DNA of 64,000 bases, taken from NCBI GenBank assembly GCA_031308135.1, contig JAHLJT010003656.1, positions 73,240,984 to 73,304,983 on the forward strand, in the 5' to 3' direction. Every line of letters starts with the position of its first letter. Position 1 is the stretch's first letter. Source of the stretch: Acheta domesticus. Its lineage: Eukaryota > Arthropoda > Insecta > Orthoptera > Gryllidae. This document shows, in pieces, positions 45,272 to 58,537 of the stretch. The translations under genes were made by a program, and so were the position numbers. The notes under the pieces were generated by a model. That model saw only the letters and a program-made list of their open reading frames with translations. It ran no database searches and had not been told where the DNA came from.

Positions 45272-47538
45272 AACTAGTGGTGCTACAACAGCACTTACTT
45301 TCCCGTATTAGAGGAAACAGCTAAGTAGTACTGTAATATTGCACTTCATGCGCTACTAACATCTTCGCTTGGAACTCACTATTTCCATTGCAGTGTTGTC
45401 AGAACTATGTGAATTCTACAACTTCACAAAAATAGAATGCAAAAGTTTTGTAACCCTGTATTGGAAAAAGAAGCCTGATACCCTGGAAATATAGAAATGC
45501 CTTCCATTGGGCCATGATTAGGGAAGAGTATTTTAAAACCATGCAACAAATTCTCTACTCACTACAAATGGTACAGCATTTGGTGCAAAACTAAATATTT
45601 GCCTGCAAATATCAACATAAATTAGACAATTATAACTCCTTTTCATACAGCTCCATTAGGTCACAACAATGACACTAATTCACAGATATTCGCGAGCGCA
45701 AAGTGAATTCCATTGTTGCAGACCCTGCATTGTCGCTATTCTGAGAGCTATTAATTCTTTTTACTTATTTCAAATATTTCAAAATAAACAATTTCTAAAA
45801 TATTAATGTGTAAGTCTATAACAAAGTTCGAATGTAAGAAACGAAGAAAGAAATAATATACAAAATTGCACATTCTAATTTACGACGCATCCAGCTGTCC
45901 GAAGCGCAGTAAATTTACAGCGGCCTATTACGTTTGTCACAAAATTAAAGAAAAACTACTCGTATTTGGAAAAAATTAAGCATGACCGTATTTATTTTAT
46001 TTATTTATTTGTCAATATTCGGAATTGCCACATACTCTTTCTTGCCAGCTACCATCTATCATCGCCAAAAGTAAATTTTTTTGTCATTTTCTTAATTTTT
46101 CGGTTTCCTATTGGTAGAACAGAAACATTAATTTTAGAATATTAAAGAACACAAAAACCTAGCCGTAAATGGCAATTTTCTTTTAAAAATTATGTGCCGT
46201 TTAAGAGAAAATGGCGTTTTAGCACTACTAAAAATGCGAAATTTGAAGCTCATTTTCACAGAAAATTTTTAAGTTTTCAAAATACTTTATTTGAAGTTAT
46301 TTGAAGAACTTACACTCACAAATATAATCATCTTTACAAATTGCGGATAATGTGCATATTAAAGATGTGAGAGATCTTTCAAAAAATTTACATTTATATA
46401 ATTTTTGAAAAAAACAAAAAAAACACAAAATAAACTTCACACAATACTAATGAGTGTAATTAGCACTATCTGTTACAAAAGTTTCAAGAAAAAAATTGCA
46501 GCCATATACGAGAAAATGACGTTTGAGCATTTCTGAAAATGCCGAAATTTGAGCTACTTTTCACAGAAAACGGTAGTGTTTTCGAGAAACTTTACTTGAC
46601 ATTATTTAAAGAATATATACTCGTAAATATAATAATGTAAAAAAATCGCCGATAATGTAAATATTAACGACGTGAGAGACAAGTAAAAAAAATTACATTT
46701 TGGTAATTTTTGAAAAAACCAACCGATAGACCAAAATGGCTTTTATGTCATTGATAGAGTACATTTACCACTATCCCTACCAAAAGTTTAAAGAAAAAAT
46801 TTGAAGCCGTTTTTGAGAAAATTTTATTTTTGTAATTTTTTAAAATTGAACATATTTCATGCAATATTGCACGAAAACTACCAAAATTGTGAAAAACATT
46901 TACATGACCTTTATTAAAGAACTCAATATGCAGAACAAATTTTATTTGAAGAAAAAATCTCTATCTTCAATTTTGTAGTTGGAGAAAGACGCCGAAAAAA
47001 ATTCAAACTTTCACAATTTTCGAAAATTCAGAGCTGTACGTGAAAATCGGACCTATGCCATGTTAAAAAGTGTATTTTTCTCTATTGATACAAGAAATTG
47101 AAAGAAAAAATTTGGAGCCGTTTTTGAGAAAATGTTGAAAATCCCCGGGGGGCTTCATATAAAGTACCCCCAAATTTTAAAGAATCTTTTTCAAAATCAC
47201 AAAGCTTCGACTAGACTCAGATCGACTGGGGAATATCAATTTTGAAGAAAATCGACCGAACGGTTTAGGCGCTAGCGTTGACCACAGACGGACAGACGGA
47301 CGGAATGCCGTCAATCGATTTTTAAGTATAAAGAAGCAACAAATCATGGATTTTGACCACACCACGAGATAGAGGATTTTTTTTCTTAATTTAGCAACTG
47401 GTTTTATCCACTTATTCGTTTTCACGGCCCGGCAATTAATTTTTTTCCGCCGAAAATTGGCCATTTTTCGCGCAGCATTACATAACTTTCCCTATACTAC
47501 GTATATCACTCCGTGTATACGTACGTATACGGGAAAGT
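45272..47538 (-). repeat. Repeat family R, copy 6 (long form, minus orientation)
   Basis: Starts AACTAGTGGTGCTAC at 45272 (the family 3' end) and ends at the palindromic 5' terminus (GTATACGGGAAAGT at 47538). It includes the GACGGACAGACGGACGG tract at about 47287. An extension at 45380-45980 is an inverted match to 23450-24010 in copy 3. Confidence 0.85.
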
Positions 47539-47880
47539 AAAAAACATAAAAATCCTTGCAATAAAGGTTTTAATTTATTTTCAGACTCTTTGTTTGCCTT
47601 AATTTTTTCAAAAAATATATTGTTTTGTCTCTATAAAATTATTTCCAATCAATCGATAAATTGTTACTTTTCCAATAAATTAATCTTTTAATTGAAATTG
47701 TATTTTCTTTCGATTACAATGAATTGAAAGAGTTGCGATCACTACGTGCGGCAACTTTATATCCCGTACATGCATTGAGCGGCGAAGCTACCGAGCAGTC
47801 CGGCGCCGGTCGAGTGGCCGAGCGGTCGAGTGACCGAGCGGCCGAGTTTGTGTTAACTGTTTGAGTTAACTCGGCAAAGT
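47539..47880. other. Short unannotated stretch
   Basis: AT-rich, then GC-rich from about 47755. It holds a small direct repeat (GGTCGAGTGGCCGAGCGG at about 47808 and a diverged copy) that mimics a tRNA A-box but has no B-box. Confidence 0.4.
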
Positions 47881-48620
47881 TAAGGCCCTTTCACAATGCA
47901 GACGTAAACATAAGCATAGCGCATAGACAAACTTTTAACATAAGTGATACACTGAAGTATTCACAATGTCCAACATAAGCATCAGCAAAGATTTTTTATT
48001 TTCTACGGGTCATTCTAGGTACTGTTGGTTGGATGTGAGAATCTGTATTTTATATATACACATATTATATACATAAACATGTACGTGGCACAACAGCTCT
48101 TTACGAGCCGAGGTCTACCAGCGGCGTCTCGGCCTTGCGGCCATGGGTTAGGTTAGGTATTTTAATTTCAATAAAAATTAAAACTAAATGATACTATTAT
48201 GAATACTAGAACAAAACGAAACTACAAAAAGATCGTGCGCTACAAAACAACGCAGAAAACCGCCGAAAATCAACCAAGAAATTTGTAAAATCAGTCTTTT
48301 CTTCGATCCTATTTCGATACTCGATTTTGAGTTAAACGTTCTCTGATTGGTTGATTGATTAATTAAGGTTTAGAGGGCGCTTCAAATGCCTAGGTCATTG
48401 GCGCCCATATCGAAATATTTTAAAAAAGGGAATAGGTTCAGTATGTGTTACAGATGGAACCTACCCCCTAATTAAAATCATATACATAAAGAGAGACTTG
48501 AATTCTACATCGAGTATTCAAGTAGTATGACAGAAAGAATATATAACAAACACGTAAAATTCATAGTAGAACTAAAAATTGGCTGCAAAGGGGCCAAAAA
48601 TAAAACACTATTCTTATCTC

Positions 48621-51600
48621 TCAAATAAGATTATATATTCCGCTTTCCCTCAAGAAGCAAAAAAGTTTTGAGAGCGCGGAATCGTCATCCCCAAGCACCT
48701 CCCTTAGCGAGTTGCCCAGGCTATGTCTTCGTCGGTTGCCAACATATTTTCTACAGTTCAGGAGGACGTGTTCCACAGGCAGAACCGTCCCGCATGAGTC
48801 ACATACGGGAGAAGTTTCTCCTCGAAGGAGGAAACCGTGAGAAAAATGGCAGTGTCCAATTCGAAGACGGGTTAAAATGACTTCCTCACGCCTAGACGAG
48901 CGAGATGAGGAACGCCAGGGAAATACAGACTTCTTTATCCCACTTAGTTTAAAAGTGGTATTGTGCCACTCTGTTTGCCACGCTCTAAACAAAGATCGTT
49001 TCAAGTAAGCCTTAGCATCGGACAATGGCACAGCAGGAACGTCGATTCGAGTATTACGAGTAGCTGATTTCGCCGCCAGGTCGGCCAGCTCATTCCCTGT
49101 GATTCCCACATGGCCTGGAACCCAACTAAGAACCAGGTCATAGTTGCGGGACATGAGACTACGAATCAGGTTTTGAACTGATTTTGTCTGTCTGACGAAG
49201 GCCGGGAGACAGCCTGAAGAGAACTGAGAGAATCAGAACAGAGAACTACTCGCTGCAACGTCGTTGACTCGATGTCCTTTAGGGCTTTGAGTATTGCATA
49301 CATTTCAGCAGTGAATGTACTGCACTGTGAATGAAGACGATATGATTTGGTGGCCCAGATGCAATGAAAACTACACGCCACTGCGTCATTGTGTGATGAC
49401 CCGTCCGTGTACAAGAATAGATGATCTGGATAGGCTTCCCTCATACCCTGAAACTGCTTCTGGTAAACCGGAGGACTAGTATTTTGTTTGGAAAGATTGG
49501 AGAGTCTGAGGTCAATATTGGGGAGAAGGAGTTTCCAAGGGGGAATCAGGTCATTTGGGGGTTTCACAGGAGTGGGAAGATTGACATTAAGTCCCCGCAA
49601 AAGATTTCGCAATCGAATGCCTGGAGGCTGGGGTAGCGATGTTCGAAGAATATAAGAAGATTCATATTTTGGGCGAGTGATTATTCGGCGACAAGGATGA
49701 TTAAAGAGTCCTGACACTTTAGCACCATAAGACGCTAATAGAATATCTCGCCTTATTTTTAAGGATGGCTCTCCAGCGTCAGCTAGAATGCACTCGATTC
49801 GGCTGGTGCGATACGCACCTGTTGAGAGGCGAATACCAGCGTGGTGTATGCTGTTGATGGGTCTAAGGGTGGAAGGAGCTGCAGAACCATATATTTCACT
49901 ACCGTAATCCAATGCTGAGCGAATGAGTGCTCTGTATAACCGCAGTAGGGTAATGCTCCCCATGAAGTGCCACTAAGCATTCGAAGAAGATTGAGGGGGG
50001 AGACGCATCTGGTTTGCAATGTGCGGATATAAGAGCGCCACGTGAGGGACTTGTCAAAAGTCAGCCCCAGAAAGCTGACAGAGTCAGTGAATGGAAGCTG
50101 ATTTCCTCCCAAGTACAGGATTGGATCGCTATGCAAGTGGTATATTCTGCAGAAGTGCACTCCAGTACATTTAGTAGGTGAGAACTTAAAACCTGTCGAC
50201 ATGCTCCATTCATGCAGCTTGTTGAGCACCAGTTGGAGTTGCCTCTGGATCACACTTATGCTGCTGGATGAACAAAAAATGGCAAAATCATCTACAAACA
50301 GCGATGCCTTCACAGGTTCCCTCACGACCGACGCTATACTATTTATGGCTATGGCAAACAGAGTGACACTTAGCACCGAGCCTTGGGGGATGCCGTTTTC
50401 AAGGGGATGACTGTTAGACAGTTTGTCACCAATGCGAACTCTGAAAGATCTGTCCGATAAGAAATTTTGGAGGAATAAGGGGAGCTTCCCCCTGAATCCC
50501 CACGAGTGCAAGGTTCGCAGAATGCCATACCTCCAAGTGGTGTCATACGCCTTTTCTATATCGAATAGTACGGCGACAAGGTGTTGTCTCAGAACGAACG
50601 AGGTTGAAATTTCCGTTGCCAAAGCGACGAGATGGTCAAGGGTTGACCGGTGTTTCCTGAAACCGCACTGAATTGGTGCGAGTAAGTTTCTGCACTCCAA
50701 GGTCCAGACCAAGCGCTGGTTTACCATCCGTTCCAGCACTGCAAACGCAGCTGATGAGAGCGAGAGGTCGGTAGCTCGATGACAGCGACCGATCCTTTCC
50801 CTCCTTCAGAGCTGGGATAACTATGGCTTCTCGCCATACAGCAAGGGGTGGTGTGCTCTTCCCAGATGCGATTATAAAGGCGGAGGAGAAATTGCATCGC
50901 CACATCAGGAAGATGTTGTAACATTAGGTTGTGTATTTCATCAGGACCTGGGGCAGTTCTTCTGGCCAATGCAAGAGCAGAGCGCAATTCCGATATGGAG
51001 AAATGTGTGTTGTAATCCTCAGACGCTCTGCAGAAGAAATCCAACGGACGGCTCTCCATCCTTTCTTTGATCAAAAGAAAGTCAGGAGCGTAGTTCGCAG
51101 AACTTGACTTCATAGTGCGCGGCGAGTTTCTCTACAATCATATCTGGAGATGTGATCATTTCTCCGTTTTTCAAGAGACCTGGCACCATATTTGGTGAAG
51201 AGTGTCCTTTTATCTGTCGAATTTTCCTCCATACCAGGCGTGGTGGCGTGTGACAATTGAGCGACGAAACGTACGCTCTCCACGATGCATTTTTGCTCTC
51301 TAAGATAGTTCTTCTAGCCTTCGCCCTGCATCTTTTATACTCGATTAAGTTATCCACTGTTGGATAGTGTCTGAGACGTGCCAGTGCCTTTTTTCGAGCA
51401 CTGACCGCTATCGAGCAATTCTCATTCCACCACGGAACGAAAGGGTGTCGCGGTTTACCACTTGCCTTCGGAATTGCGATGGAAGCAGCAGCGAGTACAG
51501 CGCTATTAAAATGTTCTGTCATTTCATCCACATTTCCGAAGGGACCGTCTGACAGGTTAACATTATTTTGGAATGTCGACCAGTCAGCTCGTCGCACGAT

Positions 51601-52290
51601 CCATTGAGGGGGCCGTGCAAAACTACGGCGAAGATGATCAATGTGGACAATCGTGGGGTAATGGTCGCTTCCATAAAGATCTTCTAATATGGTCCACCAC
51701 ATAGCAGTAGCAAGTGAAGAGCTGCAAAGGGCTACATCAATAGCCGTGCTAGAATTCGTAGCTACGGCAAAATGCGTTGGTTCCCCAGTGTTGAGAATAG
51801 CCAAATTCATGTGTCGATGACAGTTTCCAAAATAGCACCTCTCTGACACGTACGAGAGGAACCCCAAAGAGGGCTGTGGGCGTTTACATCACCCACAACC
51901 AAGAAAGGTGTGGGCAATTGGTTTATTAGGCTTACGAGGTCATCAACCGACACCGTTTGTCTTGGGGGAATATAGATATTACATACGGTGAGTGAGAGGG
52001 ACGGCAGATACACCTGCACACAAACTGTTTGAAGGTCGGTGTGAACAGGAATTTCTGCAGAATGCAGCGAATCCTGGACCAAAGTAGTAACTCCGCCGTG
52101 AGTGCGGAGGCCGTCATCGACATCAGCCCTATAAGGAGTGAAACCGCGAAAGTGTATGGACCGTGGTGGAGAAAGATGCGTTTCCTGTTAACAGAAAATT
52201 GAGGGTGTATAACGGGACAATAAGAGTTTTAATTCGTCCCGTCGGAGAGAAAATCCGTTCAGATTCCAGGATAGGAGAGCCGTTGTTTAA
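48621..52290 (-). pseudogene. LINE ORF2: endonuclease, reverse transcriptase, RNase H (frameshifted)
   Basis: Domains in order on the minus strand: APE endonuclease with VVGDVNAHSPLWGS (about 51900) and GSDHYPTIV (about 51665); RT start APGPDEIHNLMLQ (about 50960); RT core FDIEKAYDTTW; GIPQGSV; the active site FVDDF at about 50295; thumb region with YRALIRSALDYGSEIYGSAA (about 49930); RNase H with LFLYTDGSS (about 49420), FTAEMYAIL, CSDSLSSL and LSWVPGHVGITGNELADLAA (about 49115). A C-terminal Cys/His region VCDSCGTV-PVEHVLLNC follows. The protein nicks target DNA and copies the element RNA. At least five frameshifts (about 52200, 51850, 51100, 50850, 49960, 49160) inactivate it. Confidence 0.85.
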
Positions 52291-52294
52291 GAAG

Positions 52295-53587
52295 TTAAGA
52301 GGATTTCTTCTTTTCCTTTTTTCGCTTCTGCCGCCCGAAGGAGCGAGTGTCCACCCCGGCTGAAGTTTCCTTCGAGGCAGACTCCTGACCACTGCTCGAC
52401 AGGCTGAGAGATCGCTCAGAGCGAGTTTCAGGAATCGGGGTAGGTGGTCGGAGTTTGGAGGATCTACCATTTTTCTTGTCCAGGTCAGTAGGCCGTGTGA
52501 CATCAGCCTTCTTGCGCGGCTGAGAAGTGGATTCTTGTTCTGTCTTCGTCTGTGTTGCCTTCTTGGGTGGTGTTTTGTATTTTGTGGGAATTATTATTTT
52601 CCCACCTTGCAGAGGCGATGTCTCCTCAGGGAAGTCCACTGGGGATACGTGGCAACAGAAGTTCGCTACTGGGGGAGTAGCAAGGGAAGACTTAATACTC
52701 GTCGCTTTGACCGTGTTCGCCAGAGTGCTAGAGAAAGAACGCCTGAGATCCACAGGGTTCTTCACCAGGTATCGGCGTTTCGCTTCCGGAAAAGATACCT
52801 TCTCTGTTACTCTAATTTTTTGAATCTCCCTCTCTCTGAGATATGTGGGGCACTTGTTAGAGTTGGCCGCATGGTCTCCTTCACAGTTTACACAGCGCAC
52901 TGGTGATGAACAAGGATTCGGATCATGCGTGGATTTACCGCACTTTGCGCAAGCAGGGCTTACGGCCATGCACCTTTATTGTGTATGACCGAATATCTGA
53001 CACTTGAAGCAGCGCGGGGGGTTCGGCACATACTGCCGCACGCGAAGGTTATAATACCCACAGCTAATTTTCTCTGGGAGAGAAGGGAGATTAAAAGTCA
53101 GGATCAAGGTGGGAGTGGGGATCTCTTTCCCATTCTCCTTCCTCCTGATCCTATACACCTCCGTAACGCCGTGGCTCTTAAAAAAGGAGAGAAGTTCGTC
53201 CTCACTTTCAAGCGCAAAGTCTTCGTGATTGACCACTCCCTTACATAAGTTAAGGGTAGGGTGAGTGGTCACTTCCACTTGGAGGCCGGCAATCTGCTTG
53301 GTTTTTTGGATCTTGTCAATCTGCTCGTCTGTGCGCGCTTCGAAAAGAATGGTACCATTCCTCTGTCGCACGACCGCTTGCAGCTTTCCAAAACAGTCTT
53401 CAATGGCTCGCGCGAGGCGGACCGCACTAACACTTTTGAAGGATTTTTCAACTTCAACAGACGACATTACAAGAAACCGAGGTTTCTTTGGTTTGTTCTC
53501 CTCCCGAAGGAAGAAGCTATTCAAGTCTACCGTCTCACATGGCCTCTTCCTTGCGGAAGAGGGCAAGGGGTTTGTTTTGGGCTCCAT
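52295..53587 (-). pseudogene. LINE ORF1 (Gag-like nucleic-acid-binding protein), one nonsense codon
   Basis: Starts at the ATG at 53587. A globular N-terminal half (about 200 residues) is followed by the first knuckle CFKCQIFGHTQ. A TAA at 52978-52976 interrupts it where a lysine codon would be expected. The same frame then continues through CAKCGKSTHDPNPC and CVNCEGDHAANSNKC to a Lys/Ser-rich C-terminus ending at 52295. The product coats element RNA. Apart from this stop the whole frame of about 430 codons is open, much better preserved than ORF2. Confidence 0.8.
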
Positions 53588-54300
53588 ACGATTGAAGCAG
53601 ATTCGTCTCCGTGCTCCCCACCCACCATGGAGCCCAACAAGGGGACACCCCACTGGGGTGCCAGGGCTGACACGGAGATATAGTAGGGGAATGTCACAGC
53701 GCTGCACCGCCGTGGATCCCCCCGCTCACCCTGGAGTTCAGTACAAGACCTAGTCCGAGCCGATTGATCGGGAGTGGGTTAGCTCCCGACCGCCCATCTA
53801 GAAGAGTCCGAGGCCAAAGCGAGTGTATTGACACCTACAAGGAATGTTCCCTAAAAATACGTAGACGTACCCCTTAGTGCAAGCCAAAAAAACGTAGCAC
53901 CAGGACTAGTTGGGAAACAAACAGGTCTCTCAACTGCCAGGACACACATTCTCTCCGACACGGGTCGCCATGCACGGCAAACACATGGGTGGGCGTTCAG
54001 CATACAGAGAAGGCCAGTGAGGAAGAAAAAGGAGTGAAAAGAATATAGTTGACATGAAATGAAAAGCAAGACGATGAAAAAAATGGAGAAAGGAACACTT
54101 GAGAGCCTTCTCTGCATCCCCCCGTCAGGATCTCTGATTGGTTCATTTATTTCTTACACAGAAGCTTGAACACACAAGTTAACGTCTTACGTGTTATGCT
54201 TATGCGAAGGCACTGTGAATGGGTCCACTTATGGACGTAGTCCTAACTTTTATGTTAACGCTATACGTATGTTTATGTTTGCATTGTGAATGGGCCTTTA

Positions 54301-57239
54301 TGCGCGTCACGGAAGCCATGCAGCGTAGATGCCAATCTTGCGTTCACACACGAGGCCATTTTGAACACTTTTAGAGACTGTTACACGACGTGAAAATGCG
54401 AAATTATGGCCGTACTTGCAAATATGATGAACTAACCTAAATAACACTTAATAGTTTTCCCTCTCTCCTTTCATATTCATTAGATAAGTAGGCAATAAAA
54501 GAAACAAGGAACAGTATTTAATATAATATTTGGGCTACCTTTTTCTAATTTTGATTAGGGTTTACACTATAACATCTTGCACTCATGAATAACTTAGTGT
54601 AGTCTATCACGGGTCCTGTATGAGGAACGAGGACTGAATCACCCTGTATAGTTCCTCTTGTGTGATGGAAGGATGGATGTTTTTGAAAACCACGGAAAAC
54701 GTTTTGTTGGTTGGGTCCTTATACGCACCTATGAAATTGTTTTTCAGTTTTTACGAAATACTGAATTGCTTTTCTGAAGTCTTCTATTTTTTGGAAGTAA
54801 ACTTTGGCTTTGTTATTGATATATTATTTGCGCACTGATTTGAGTTTTAATTTCCTGATTTAGTTCAATAATGTTCATCATATTATTAATGTGGATGGGT
54901 GGGATTCTAATATTTACAGGTATAGCGGAGTCGGTGGAGTTTGTAACATCGTAATCAAAAACGTCAGCTATAGATTGCCGAATCTAATCTTCGTGGGAAT
55001 AGCATGATTAGAATAAGAGTTGGTAAGAACTTTTTTAGATTGATTAAGGTTTTGGATTGAATCACTATTTTCACGTTTGCCACTGTTCACTTGGGGGATT
55101 GGAACGGAGTTTGCTTTTCACTGCACCTTGAAGTTACGCCTTCGGCTTGCACATAATAACTGAGCTGATGGAGTTAGTAGATTCGCTGGTGCGTAGAATA
55201 TCACGACCGTCGCTTTCCACGTTCTCCATCTGGCCGTCAGTTGGATCATAGCCCGCTATAGCCCTCGGCGCTTTGCCCACCTCCTTGTTATAGCTAAAAG
55301 TTCCGCTACTGACCGCTGGCGCGCTGCTCGCCGACCATTCCTCGATATGCTGCACGCAAATATACGGATATACGCATTACAAACACAGAACTTTTCGATT
55401 TACAGGCTTTGAATTCAAGTATTTAGGCATCTCCATTACTTCTTTAGTAACAGCAGCAATGTTCTTCACGACCTCTGATAAAAAAATGTTCACAAATTAT
55501 GTCAATGATCGTTATTAAATCTGCACTCTCGTCACATGCAAGGAAACTGTTTCTTTGCAAAGCTGGCTTAATATATTTTTGAAGGTTTCTTTTCACAACA
55601 AACCTTGGAAGTTGTAGTACAGCTTTCACAATAAATTGCTCCACCATATATAACCTTCAGGATTATTTAAAGATGAGAATGATTTGTTTATTTATTTAAT
55701 AACCACCCATGTTAATTATCTTCACATTGTAAATAAATATTCACATACATTCTTGATGTTTCTGAACGTTAATAAAATATGTAACCCTTACTTCGGCTAC
55801 CTAGTAATTCAGTTTATTCTCAAAATTCGATACAAATCTTGAAAAACCACTCACAAATAGCACAAACAATTTTTGTTTACGTTCAATAAAAACTTACTGG
55901 CTCCATATACTGGGAATGATCGTTTGAGACAGCTTTGGTATTGAGACAGCTTCTCGTATTGTAACACTTGTCAATTAAAAAATGACACATTTTCTCACAA
56001 ACGTAATTGGATATCACGAGATGTCTGTTTGTTGATTTTTATTTCTGATGTTTGATTTATTGTCCTATCATTGATGTGGAATTTGAAAGCGGACTACGCA
56101 AAGAATTAGAAATAATGTCTACATTGTACTTTAGTTGCTCTCATTGAAAATAGTTTTTTCTTGTACCTCCATGAGAGCGCCAATATGAATTTCGCTAGTC
56201 GAAAGTAATTTTATGACTCTATCTCTAGGTGAGAACGTTTTTGCCAGGGCAATAGTGATTTGGAGTACTTTGTTTGAGTGAACTTTCCTGAGTATTATTT
56301 ACAACAGCGTCAGCATTTATTTATAACAACGCCCGTCGTCCGTTTTAGAACTAGTTTCTTCCAGTTATTTAGCGATTATTTTTTCACGAATACTTCTATT
56401 TTGAATTTTTACTTTTTTGATCGTGTAATATAGATTAAAGAATACATACAGTTTGAAAATGTAAAAATAGATAGTATAAAACTGATAAAATAATAGTTTT
56501 CAATTTTTTTCGTTTTCATCCATTGTCTTTAAAACCCTTAAAGACATTCTGTGCATTATAGTTTTCTTTAAATACCTAAATATACAAGTAAATATCAGAA
56601 ATAATTAAGAATAAATATTGTATTTTATATGTCAAGAAGAATCACTACTGGCTCACTAACCAAGTCGATTTCACGCATGCTATGTATTTGAGGGTTAATT
56701 TGAAGCATTCACTCCACAATTTCTTTTAAGCAAACTGCACAGTGAAATATAATTTCAGTATTGTTTAATATTACCACCAACACGAGTTTGCAATGCCTCA
56801 TATCACAGTAAGTGACCAAAATCGTTCGTTCTTTTTTTAGTTTTCCATTCAGTTTTCCTCATACTGTCAAACTAATTAAATTCAGTATTACAACAGTCAA
56901 TTGTGTAAATCATATGCAATATTATTTTTTACAGTGTAAGTATATAATAAAAAATAATACATGAAGGCCTTACTTTCAGGGGAAAAAATGTGTTTGTTAT
57001 TAACAATTTAGTTTTATGGGGATGGTGTGTGAAGAGAGTCACAATAGCAAAACAGTGTAAGCAATGTTGTCAAGAAGGGGTGGTGGGGTGTAGGGGCAAC
57101 TTGCTCCAGATTCCAACTTAATTAAAGCCATGATTTTTTTTCATTCAAAACAAATTCAAAAATATTTTACTGATTAAATTATTTCTAATTCAGATTAACT
57201 GGTATAAGTTATTTCTATTGCATGGAGAAATCCAGTTTC
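54301..57239. other. Long stretch without a recognised gene
   Basis: AT-rich DNA. Two minus-strand frames, 55134-55355 (Ser/Glu-rich) and 55444-55647 (with LITIIDIICEHFFIRGREEH), look slightly protein-like but carry no family signature or matching splice sites. No terminal repeats or RNA genes are seen. Confidence 0.35.
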
Positions 57240-57640
57240 CAGCATGGAGTTTACCTTTTTAGGTATCTTCCCCAGCGGAGCACTGCCTAGCCAGGACAAG
57301 CTCTAATCTCTACTGGTCTCCTGACATATGGAAGTGTAATACAAGAGTGAATGTGAGAAAGAGAAAAGTTAAAGGAAAAGGAAGGAATGATCATGCTTGG
57401 TCCACGGGCCCTTTGTTAGCAACTGCTTCAACATTTGCCTGGCATTTATCAGAGAAACCATGAAAACTACCTGTCAGAGCAGTCAGCCAATAGAATTCCC
57501 CACCAGACATTGCCTGAATTCAACCTACCCAAAGCAGCTAGTGTTGAAAATACCTCCATTGTCAGGATTGAAACCCTAGGAGCCCCCAGTAAGTCACAGC
57601 ATGTTCAGGGGGAATGCTGACTCTAAACTAAAATTAGCTG
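57240..57640. other. GC-richer island of unknown nature
   Basis: A block of balanced composition within AT-rich surroundings. Two overlapping plus-strand frames of about 60 codons occur (57397-57579 and 57435-57620). Neither matches a family I know. It may be part of an untranslated exon or an old repeat. Confidence 0.25.
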
Positions 57641-58430
57641 GTCTCTAAGAAAACAAGAGATTTGATGTCAAATGGGTTAAAAAGGAAAGCCTGAATATTA
57701 TTTTGTTGTTTGTAATTTGAATTAATTTTGAAAGGTCTGGCTCACTTGCAGAATAGCAGAGCCATCTCTGCACTTTCAGGAGGTCCTTCAAATGAGTTTA
57801 CATCAATCAATCAATTTGAATTGACCTGCTGGTCTAAAATTAATCTTACACTTCATAGGTCTATGGCAATTCCTTTCTTGTGAGTATACATTTTCTGATA
57901 GTTACAATATTACACTTTACATGAGCACTCCTGACACTACGTCAAAACCACTCAATAACACATTGAATCAGCACCAGTTTCTCAAGAGTAGAAGGTAAGA
58001 CAAGAGATTTTCTAGGAGAATAGCAATTTGTACTTGAAATTCAGACAAGAAGTATGATATAAACAAAATTTCCCTCAATATTTTGGAAGGGAACCCCTCA
58101 ATATTTTGAAAGGGTTCATTAAAAAAATCATTCTGAAAATCTCGTAAAACCATCCCTCTCATTGGAACACATCTCAACACTTATAAACACAAGCCTCCAA
58201 GTTGAACATTCCATTTCAAACGATAACAGCCGGATCAAGTAATTTTATTACCTTAGTAAAAATGCCAAACTATTAAACTGAAATTGTTTGATGAAATTTT
58301 ATAAATTCAGCAAAAATATAAATTATTTTTTATAAACACCGATTTTGAAGTTAAAGCAAATTTTAAATGTGTATACAAGTTATGGCACAAAGCAGTGATG
58401 GCAACATTAAAAATTGCTTAAAAAAACAAA
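57641..58430. other. AT-rich stretch, nothing recognised
   Basis: No frame of note except a short minus-strand one at 57968-58180 without features. Confidence 0.4.
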
Positions 58431-58447
58431 AAACACACACACACACA
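58431..58447. repeat. (AC)n microsatellite
   Basis: Short ACACAC run. Confidence 0.9.
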
Positions 58448-58537
58448 ATAGGTGACATATAGTACAGTTGTTCTGTACATACAGTGTAGTTACACTCTAT
58501 GACATAGGTATAGTTGTACACATACTACAGTGTACCA

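Larger units (their letters stand above)
48353..54130 (-). mobile_element. Full-length I/Jockey-type LINE (5778 bp), decayed
   Basis: Flanked by a 13-bp perfect direct repeat TCTCTGATTGGTT (48340-48352 and 54131-54143). On the minus strand it starts CCTGACGGGGGGATGCAG and ends in a short TTAATTAATCAATC tail instead of poly(A). It holds ORF1 with three zinc knuckles and ORF2 with APE endonuclease, reverse transcriptase and RNase H. Both ORFs are broken. RNase H and the non-poly(A) tail fit the I-like group. Confidence 0.8.
47883..54297. mobile_element. PIF/Harbinger-like MITE interrupted by a LINE
   Basis: The termini are AGGCCCTTTCACAATGCA (47883) and, inverted, AGGCCCATTCACAATGCA (54297), flanked by TTA on each side (47880-47882 and 54298-54300). 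Without the LINE it would be about 0.62 kb. Sub-terminal ACCAATCAGA motifs also occur in the MITE at 19491. A GGGTTAGGTTAGG stretch at about 48146 lies in the left arm. Confidence 0.7.

Noticed and set aside
47808..47850. tRNA-like A-box GTGGCCGAGCGG
   Set aside because: No acceptor stem, anticodon arm or B-box follows; it is a short GC-rich direct repeat.
52163..53753. Plus-strand frames across the LINE
   Set aside because: Antisense shadows of ORF1, whose minus-strand reading carries the zinc knuckles.
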